NCBI GenBank assembly: GCA_043758125.1
Contig: JAYVOC010000137.1
Span: 1 to 29,849, forward strand
DNA from: JANXSD01 sp043758125
Lineage (GTDB): Bacteria > Bacteroidota > Bacteroidia > AKYH767-A > OLB10
Length of the DNA: 29,849 nucleotides
Direction: 5' to 3'
Under the pieces are notes generated by a model. That model made no database searches. It saw only the letters and a list, made by a program, of their open reading frames with translations, and was not told where the DNA came from. A program made the position numbers and the translations under genes. How positions within the stretch are numbered: position 1 is the stretch's first letter; the number at the start of each line of letters is the position of its first letter. Positions 24,414-29,849 of the stretch are shown here, one piece after another.

Positions 24414-25070
24414 TTACATCTCTGCAATAATTGTCACACCACCAACAGTCTTTTGTCCTATCGTAACATTTATTTTAGTTCCTAAAGGAAGATAAATATC
24501 AACACGTGATCCAAATTTTATAAAGCCCATTTCTCCACCCTGACGAATCATATCGTTTTCATGAGGATAATAAACTATTCGGCGTGCTAGCGCACCTGCA
24601 ATCTGACGAAGTAAAATTTCAGTTTTATTATCTTTCTGAATTACTATCGTAGATCGCTCGTTTTCTGTACTCGCTTTCGGATGCCATGCAACTAAATATT
24701 TTCCTGCATGATAACGAACATAACTAATCTTTCCAGAAATAGGATACCAATTAGCGTGAACATTTATCGGCGACATAAAAATGGAAACTTGAATTCTTTT
24801 ATCTTTTAAATATTCCGTTTCTTCTGTTTGTTCAATAACAACTACTTTTCCATCAGCAGGAGCAATAATATATTTATCACCTAATGCTAAATCACGACTA
24901 GGATATCGAAAAAATTGTAATACCAATAGAAAGAATGCTAAGCTAATGACGAACACCGAAATCATCATCCATGTATGCGCTGCTAAAAAAGCATACGCTA
25001 ATCCGTTCAGCACAATCAGTATAAATGTAGTAACCGTTAAAATGGTGTATCCTTCGCGATGTATTGTCAT
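24414..25070 (-). CDS. psd: Phosphatidylserine decarboxylase (Psd-A type)
   Basis: A 218-residue phosphatidylserine decarboxylase proenzyme that makes phosphatidylethanolamine at the inner membrane. Two hydrophobic segments occupy residues 9-55. Then come the lipoyl-like core APADGKVVVIEQ, the MSPINVHANWYPISGKISYVRYHAGKY stretch and the self-cleavage site FGS at 186-188 (IKFGSRVD). Ser188 would become the pyruvoyl cofactor. The short length and FGS site mark the Psd-A class, not the long E. coli type (LGST). No phosphatidylserine synthase gene is adjacent in the window. The gene follows gdhA but is separated from it by a strong inverted repeat, so it may have its own promoter. Confidence 0.95.
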   Translation of the reverse strand: MTIHREGYTILTVTTFILIVLNGLAYAFLAAHTWMMISVFVISLAFFLLVLQFFRYPSRDLALGDKYIIAPADGKVVVIEQTEETEYLKDKRIQVSIFMSPINVHANWYPISGKISYVRYHAGKYLVAWHPKASTENERSTIVIQKDNKTEILLRQIAGALARRIVYYPHENDMIRQGGEMGFIKFGSRVDIYLPLGTKINVTIGQKTVGGVTIIAEM

Positions 25071-25090
25071 TTGTAGGTAGGTGTTTAATC

Positions 25091-25123
25091 ATAAAGCGCA
25101 GGGAAATTTTCCCTGCGCTTTAT
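25091..25123 (-). terminator. Strong inverted repeat between gdhA and psd, likely terminator
   Basis: ATAAAGCGCAGGGAAA (25091-25106) and TTTCCCTGCGCTTTAT (25108-25123) are perfect inverse copies separated by one T. This gives a hairpin of about 13 bp with a short AT loop. It starts 17 bases after the gdhA stop codon; the T-run is short, so termination may be partial. Confidence 0.7.
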
Positions 25124-25139
25124 CAACTTGATATTTTAA

Positions 25140-26447
25140 TTAATAGGATCCTCGTGATCGTGTTGCCGTTGCTACTTTTTCAAGTGCAAAAACATAAGCT
25201 GCAATACGCATCGAAATTTTATATTTCGTTGAAACATTCCAAACATTTTGAAATGCTTGTTTCATCCAACGGTCTGCACGTTTATTAATTTCCTCTTCAC
25301 TGTAATAATATCCTGTACGGTTTTGAACCCATTCAAAATAAGATACTGTAACGCCACCACCATTCGCAAGAATATCTGGAATAAGAATAACTCCATTGTT
25401 ATGTAAAATTTCATCTGCACCAGCAGTACAAGGACCATTAGCACCTTCTACAATCAGTTTAGCATGTATCTTATTTGCATTTGCAGCAGTGATTTGATTT
25501 TCTGTAGCACATGGAGCGAGTATATCCACTTTCAATTCTAAAAGTTCTTCATTGGTTATCAAGTCACCACCTTTAAAGCCTTTTAAAACTCCATTATTCG
25601 AATCGCGATAAGCAATCGCTTTTATTATGTCAATTCCTTTTGGATTATAATAAGCTGCAGTATGATCTGAAATTCCAACAACTTTAATTCCTGCTGCTTC
25701 AAAATGTTTTGCAGAAATAGAACCAACATTTCCAAAACCTTGAACTGCTGCTTTGCATTTATCAGCTTTCATTTTCAATTTGCTCATCGCCTCTAAAGCG
25801 GAAGTACAAACACCACGTCCAGTAGCTTCAACACGACCTAATGATCCTCCTAAATGTAAAGGCTTTCCAGTAACGATACCAGGCGTGAATCCACCTTTTA
25901 ATTTACTAAACTCATCAACGATCCATGCCATCTCACGCGGACCAGTATTCATATCCGGTGCAGGAATGTCTTTGTCAACACCGAATACATCCGACATCGC
26001 AGCAGTATAAGCACGCGTCATGCGCTCTAATTCCCCTACCGACATCGTACGTGGATCACAATTGATTCCGCCTTTCGCTCCACCGTAAGGGATATCAGCG
26101 ATTGCACACTTCCAAGTCATCCATGCAGCTAAAGCTTTCACCTCATCAGCATCAACTGCTGGCGAATAACGAATTCCTCCTTTTGAGGGTCCGAGTGCTG
26201 TAGAGTGAATAACACGATAACCTTCAAAAACTTTGATTGAACCGTCATCCATCTTAATTGGAAGACTCACTTCAATCAATTTGGAAGGGTTTTTCAGGAC
26301 TTCATAAACATCATGTTCAAGTCCAATAATTTTCGCCGCCACATCGAAACGCTGTATCATTGCCTCGAAAGGGTTTGTCGAATCTTTAACCGTCGTAACC
26401 TGTTGTTGTTTCAACTTCGACTTCTTCGAAATGGTGGTAATTGCCAT
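25140..26447 (-). CDS. gdhA: Glutamate dehydrogenase (Glu/Leu/Phe/Val family)
   Basis: A 435-residue hexameric-type glutamate dehydrogenase interconverting glutamate and 2-oxoglutarate plus ammonia. The N-terminal domain has GYRVIHSTALGPSKGGIRY, and the catalytic Lys125 lies in IPYGGAKGGI. PAPDMNTGPREMAWIVDEF supplies the catalytic Asp, and the nucleotide-binding loop is QGFGNVGS (236-243). The residue after the second beta strand is Asp261 (GISDHTAAY), which leans towards NAD, but cofactor choice cannot be fixed by eye. The C-terminus VEGANGPCTAGADEIL is intact. The first 25 residues are a basic extension. A TAATTTCG element lies upstream, and the gene ends before a strong inverted repeat. 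Together with glutamine synthetase it covers ammonium assimilation. Confidence 0.96.
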   Translation of the reverse strand: MAITTISKKSKLKQQQVTTVKDSTNPFEAMIQRFDVAAKIIGLEHDVYEVLKNPSKLIEVSLPIKMDDGSIKVFEGYRVIHSTALGPSKGGIRYSPAVDADEVKALAAWMTWKCAIADIPYGGAKGGINCDPRTMSVGELERMTRAYTAAMSDVFGVDKDIPAPDMNTGPREMAWIVDEFSKLKGGFTPGIVTGKPLHLGGSLGRVEATGRGVCTSALEAMSKLKMKADKCKAAVQGFGNVGSISAKHFEAAGIKVVGISDHTAAYYNPKGIDIIKAIAYRDSNNGVLKGFKGGDLITNEELLELKVDILAPCATENQITAANANKIHAKLIVEGANGPCTAGADEILHNNGVILIPDILANGGGVTVSYFEWVQNRTGYYYSEEEINKRADRWMKQAFQNVWNVSTKYKISMRIAAYVFALEKVATATRSRGSY

Positions 26448-26473
26448 GCTATTTTTAATTTCTTTTGGGACGT

Positions 26474-26481
26474 CGAAATTA
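26474..26481 (-). promoter_or_regulatory. Putative -7 promoter element for gdhA
   Basis: The minus strand reads TAATTTCG, one base from TAnnTTTG, 26 bases before the gdhA start codon. It matches the octamer upstream of the EVE gene exactly. TACATTTT slightly further upstream is an alternative. No TTG at -33. Confidence 0.35.
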
Positions 26482-26550
26482 GGAAAAATGTAACGAAATA
26501 ACAGCCTTTTGTTAGCCTTATTTTCATTTTATTTGATAGAAACAATACTA

Positions 26551-27582
26551 TTATTTCTTGCTTTCGCTTATAATTTGAGACATAAAGCTCTTTAAATCAC
26601 CATGTAATGTGTTTAGCAGAAGTCGAAAATTACCTTGCTCTTTTCGATATCTACTATAACTCATGAACCATGCATTGTTAGGTAAATGGTCATTTGGAAA
26701 GTGAAATTGGTATCGAGTAGGTTTATGAAGATTTAAGTCGTGGATTCCAATAACCAAGTCCTTTATAAAAAAATATTTTTGATGAAACTTCTCATGGAGG
26801 CTTAAATTATCAGGTAGATGCTTGTATAAACTATCCAATTTATGACATGATTTTACCATGTAATTGCCATATTTCTCCTCATCCTCTTGATCGTTTTGAT
26901 AATTTATTAACTCCTTCGAATCATTTCCAAAATGCGATTTTAAGAAACGAAGCGCTCCCTGTTCTCCAACAAAAGTTGCAAGATTCTCATTGTAATCTAC
27001 GCTACCTGGCAGATAAACGGTAGCATGGGTCAATTCGTGGATAATAAGCTCTGCAATTTGTCCATCGTTTCTACGTAGCATGCTCGATAAGATCGGATCA
27101 CGAAACCATCCCAAAGTCGACCATCCTCCTGCAATTCCATATTCAGTATCATATCCTTTTTTCTTTAAATCTTCCAATTCAGGATTACCGCGTTCTTTCT
27201 CAAAAAATCCTTTATACGACACATCTCCTAGAAATGGAAAATGCCATTGATATGCTTTCATTGCAAAAGGTTCACAAGCTGTTATCACCCATAAAACTGG
27301 TTTGCCTTTTTGATCAAAAAATGTAGTATAATTTTTTGAATCTTTTAATCCCAAAGTATCTACTGCATACTTCCGAATTTCTTGAATCAATATTAATTTT
27401 TGTTTAATACTATCTGGAATTTCTTTGTCTTGAAGCACCTCTTCTACTGAATGTGCATTCCAAATGATATGTAATTGTCCTCGAAGTTGTGCAACGCCGT
27501 AACTGATTAAATGACGATACGCAAATGCCGAAATTAAAATCGTTATACCGATGATCCATAAAATATTTCGAAAATATTTCAT
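26551..27582 (-). CDS. Putative zinc aminopeptidase (PF10023 family)
   Basis: A 343-residue protein with one N-terminal membrane segment (about residues 8-22, LWIIGITILISAFAY) and a periplasmic or lipid-facing domain of the putative aminopeptidase family PF10023. The zinc motif is HELTH at 182-186, followed by NENLATFVGEQGA (198-210). That stretch supplies the downstream glutamate of a gluzincin-type site. The conserved GYDTEYGIAGGWSTLGWFRDPILSSM precedes it. The substrate is unknown; family naming rests on similarity to metallopeptidases. The gene begins one base after the stop of the DUF2723 gene, so the two are almost certainly cotranscribed and perhaps translationally coupled. Confidence 0.9.
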   Translation of the reverse strand: MKYFRNILWIIGITILISAFAYRHLISYGVAQLRGQLHIIWNAHSVEEVLQDKEIPDSIKQKLILIQEIRKYAVDTLGLKDSKNYTTFFDQKGKPVLWVITACEPFAMKAYQWHFPFLGDVSYKGFFEKERGNPELEDLKKKGYDTEYGIAGGWSTLGWFRDPILSSMLRRNDGQIAELIIHELTHATVYLPGSVDYNENLATFVGEQGALRFLKSHFGNDSKELINYQNDQEDEEKYGNYMVKSCHKLDSLYKHLPDNLSLHEKFHQKYFFIKDLVIGIHDLNLHKPTRYQFHFPNDHLPNNAWFMSYSRYRKEQGNFRLLLNTLHGDLKSFMSQIISESKK

Positions 27583-27583
27583 C

Positions 27584-29482
27584 TTACTGTGGTCGGAATA
27601 AAAATGGCATTCGCAATTTCATATCTCGTTGAATTTTTTTTATTCGTTGATACGATGCTTCCGCTTGATCTGCTAATAAAATATTTCCTGTTTGGCGATA
27701 ATAATTTCTATTAAAATCCATTGCCGCTTCTAGATCAACCATCTTATCGGATGCACCGGGTTCAGCCATCAATCGTGGTTCGTTTAGCCAATCATAATTT
27801 AGTAAAGGAAATGTTTTTCCCATGCCTGTAATGCGATCTGCAACTAAGGATCCAGATACATGCGTAACATTAAACATTCCATATTGTGAAAGTAAAATAT
27901 ATGCTTTGGGATCCGCCATAAATGCAACATTTTTTGAAACACAATAATCTTGTATTTTTTTTATTACTGCCAAATAGGAATTCATTAATTCTTGATTATC
28001 TAAAGTACAACCGGTATTGTAAATTTCTTCTGGATGCGCGTCACCAAGAAGCAAAATAAATCGATCATATTCCGGTTTTATTGCCGTATATAATTCGGGA
28101 TAATTGCGCTTTAGTAATTGGTAATTCGTAAATTTTAAATCGTAATTCAAAACTATCAAATCATCTCGAAAATGATATTCGTTGCGATAGTAATTGTAGG
28201 TGATGATACTCGTCCAATCAGCAACTAAAATAATACTTCCTTTTGGTGATGATAAATCAAAATCACGCATCAATGATTCACTAACATTAAATTTTCGAAA
28301 ATCTGTTTTTGGAAAATTAATAACGACTTGAAAAATCAATAACAATGGAACGATAAAAATTAATTTTTGATTTTGTTTGATGAATGAAGAAATTCCGAAT
28401 GGAATTAAAAGCATCAAAACAAGAAAGGGACTTAACATGTATGCATCAGTATCTGCAGCTTGATCTATTCTTAGTTGATAAAAAAGCACTAATAAATAAT
28501 ATCCAATAATAGCAATTAATAAACGAGTTACTTTTTTATTGAGAAGATATAATATTCCAAATATCAAAAAGGGAATGAATAGTAAAAATTGATTTAAAGT
28601 TAATCGCATAAAATATGGGAGACGCATCCCAATAATTCCTTTCACTTCCGTTTGCGTATTTTTTATCCAAGCTCCACCAGAAATATGATAAAATAGGCGA
28701 TCTATAGTATCAGGATTTCCGAATGCAAATGGCAAGGAAGTAGTTGAGCGAATCATCATCCATCCATAAAAAAAAATAAGTATTAATAACGTTAAGCATG
28801 AAAAAATGATAAAGTGCCTTTTAAAGAAGTATGCAAAGAGATTGTCTTTTTGATGTTTTACTTTTTTCTTGTTGTCAATGATTGCTAATGTTAACCAACC
28901 TTCAGGCAATAAGAGTAGGAGGAAAGGGGTGAATAAAATCATACTTAAATGATGATTTGCTAAGCCAAGTGCATATCCAATAATGGCAAAAAGTAGTGAA
29001 TTTAATTTTCGATCACCCTGATATTTCACCATTCCATAAATCAACATTCCCATGCAAAAAAGTTGAAAGCCGTAAACTTCTATCGAATGAGCCCAATGCC
29101 AAGTACAAGCTCCAATAACAGATAAAATGGCAGTAGAAAATGATATGAAATTTCTGTTTTCTGAATTTAATTCTGGCGATAACTTTTCAAGAAGAAGATT
29201 GCTTGTTAAAAACAAAAAAAGCGAAGCAAAGGATACACAAACAGCAGAAAATATTATTAGTGATGCAATATGTGAAAACGAAAAGAATTCAAACACTTTG
29301 GAAAAAAATGTGGCAAATATTACATAAGAAGGAAATCCAGGAGGATGAGCTATGCCCCAAAATTTTGTAATTAAAGAAAATTCACCAGCATCCGAAAATC
29401 CAAAACTATTAAAGTTGGCATTCGATAAGATCAAAAGTAATGGAAGGATGAAGGATAAAATTAATAGTACTTTATTTTTCAT
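27584..29482 (-). CDS. DUF2723 membrane protein (GT-C-like, O-mannosyltransferase-related)
   Basis: A 632-residue inner-membrane protein of the DUF2723 family, widespread in Bacteroidota. The family is regarded as a distant GT-C glycosyltransferase group. The N-terminus has a short positive start and first span, then the hallmark FSDAGEFSLITKFWGIAHPPGFPSYV. Its acidic DAGE occupies the position of the catalytic Asp in protein O-mannosyltransferases. About ten spans follow to residue 390. A soluble C-terminal domain of about 240 residues follows, with SPKGSIILVADWTSIITYNYYRNEY-like features. Bacteroidota are known to O-glycosylate periplasmic proteins, but whether this enzyme takes part is not shown. 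The sole same-strand partner is the aminopeptidase, one base downstream. Confidence 0.9.
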   Translation of the reverse strand: MKNKVLLILSFILPLLLILSNANFNSFGFSDAGEFSLITKFWGIAHPPGFPSYVIFATFFSKVFEFFSFSHIASLIIFSAVCVSFASLFLFLTSNLLLEKLSPELNSENRNFISFSTAILSVIGACTWHWAHSIEVYGFQLFCMGMLIYGMVKYQGDRKLNSLLFAIIGYALGLANHHLSMILFTPFLLLLLPEGWLTLAIIDNKKKVKHQKDNLFAYFFKRHFIIFSCLTLLILIFFYGWMMIRSTTSLPFAFGNPDTIDRLFYHISGGAWIKNTQTEVKGIIGMRLPYFMRLTLNQFLLFIPFLIFGILYLLNKKVTRLLIAIIGYYLLVLFYQLRIDQAADTDAYMLSPFLVLMLLIPFGISSFIKQNQKLIFIVPLLLIFQVVINFPKTDFRKFNVSESLMRDFDLSSPKGSIILVADWTSIITYNYYRNEYHFRDDLIVLNYDLKFTNYQLLKRNYPELYTAIKPEYDRFILLLGDAHPEEIYNTGCTLDNQELMNSYLAVIKKIQDYCVSKNVAFMADPKAYILLSQYGMFNVTHVSGSLVADRITGMGKTFPLLNYDWLNEPRLMAEPGASDKMVDLEAAMDFNRNYYRQTGNILLADQAEASYQRIKKIQRDMKLRMPFLFRPQ

Positions 29483-29548
29483 TTTATTTTTCGTGAATCG
29501 TATAGTGAATTTATTGCATAAAAATAGTCAGCAATTGAATACAAAAGC

Positions 29549-29589
29549 AAATGCCCTGAAGTATAAATATATTTTACTTCAGAGCATTT
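29549..29589 (-). terminator. Terminator-like hairpin after the RHS gene end
   Basis: AAATGCCCTGAAGTA (29549-29563) pairs with TACTTCAGAGCATTT (29575-29589) at 14 of 15 positions around an 11-base AT loop. On the minus strand it is followed by GCTTTTGT. It lies about 105 bases past the RHS stop. The 213 bases between the DUF2723 start and the RHS stop hold nothing else convincing. Confidence 0.6.
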
Positions 29590-29695
29590 TATGCTTTACT
29601 AATTTAGAAGCAGTATTTTCCTTCTTCACAAAGTACTTGCGCAATTGTTCTACGCGTTTCTTTTGTGTTAAAAGATATTGATTTTGTAAATCGTT

Positions 29696-29849
29696 TTAAT
29701 CCAAATAATAACATCCGTTGTTCATCACTCCATTTACATATTTATCATACTGATAGCTCAGCTGATCAAAGGGAGTATTGGATGCATCCGCTCTGTCTTG
29801 ACTAAGAATATTTCCATTGGCATCATAGGTAAAATGATTGTGGTATTTA
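29696..29849 (-). CDS. RHS/YD-repeat protein, C-terminal end (partial, possibly truncated)
   Basis: The minus strand is open from the window edge to a TAA at 29696-29698, 50 codons. It contains the RHS/YD-repeat consensus NHFTYDANGNILSQD and a second QLSYQYDKY. RHS proteins are large secreted repeat shells, often carrying toxin C-termini. Here the frame stops after NNGCYYLD, at a place where the repeat would normally continue, so this may be a broken or shortened copy; alternatively it is a degenerate last repeat. No toxin domain or immunity gene follows. A second frame overlaps the end (MLLFGLKRF..., 29604-29714, 36 codons) and might be the continuation after a frameshift, but I cannot assign it. 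The upstream part is outside the window. Confidence 0.65.
   Translation of the reverse strand, partial: KYHNHFTYDANGNILSQDRADASNTPFDQLSYQYDKYVNGVMNNGCYYLD

Noticed and set aside
29352..29681. Plus-strand 109-codon frame antisense to the DUF2723 start
   Set aside because: It runs antisense to the conserved DUF2723 N-terminus and through the terminator hairpin, with no family features; a shadow frame.

Overview
The window looks like a chromosomal segment of a low-GC member of the Bacteroidota. The evidence is an 11-repeat secreted protein with a type IX secretion (Por) C-terminal signal, a CarboxypepD_reg-like TonB-dependent receptor, a group III glutamine synthetase, a DUF2723 membrane protein, a mitochondrial-type aconitase, futalosine hydrolase, A-rich leaders without clear Shine-Dalgarno sequences, and TAnnTTTG-like -7 promoter elements. 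Genus cannot be decided from the sequence alone. No rRNA, tRNA or CRISPR array was seen.

Layout. 1-1071 is the 3' part of a type III glutamine synthetase gene ending in a strong terminator. 1190-7630 is a five-gene minus-strand unit, transcribed in the order EVE-domain protein, TonB-dependent receptor, GT39-like membrane glycosyltransferase, GT4 glycosyltransferase, Wzx-like flippase. The last three genes overlap each other. 7876-9463 holds a secreted dienelactone-hydrolase-like protein and, convergent to it, a REP-associated tyrosine transposase (RAYT) whose reading frame contains a cluster of hairpins. 9531-12545 is a 1004-residue leucine-rich-repeat, type IX-secreted protein. 12841-18108 runs rightward: aconitase, a PKD lipoprotein, a UMF1-family transporter and a LutA-like iron-sulfur protein. 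18163-18804 is a small unit with one unknown membrane-anchored ORF followed by a long imperfect hairpin; it resembles a solitary integron gene cassette. 18863-22294 is a minus-strand operon in the order pterin synthase, folE, fabD, purB. 22394-24269 holds mqnB and a secreted VWA protein. 24414-26447 holds psd and gdhA on the minus strand, separated by a 16-bp inverted repeat. 26551-29482 is a two-gene unit, DUF2723 membrane protein then a putative zinc aminopeptidase. The right edge carries the end of an RHS/YD-repeat gene.

Most of the window is housekeeping: nitrogen assimilation (glutamine synthetase, glutamate dehydrogenase), TCA cycle (aconitase), purine, fatty-acid, pterin, menaquinone and phospholipid synthesis, with one envelope-glycan block. 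The accessory signals are the RAYT gene with embedded palindromes, the cassette-like unit at 18163-18804, the Cys-ladder LRR protein, the dispersed palindromes and AT-rich tandem repeats, and the RHS remnant.
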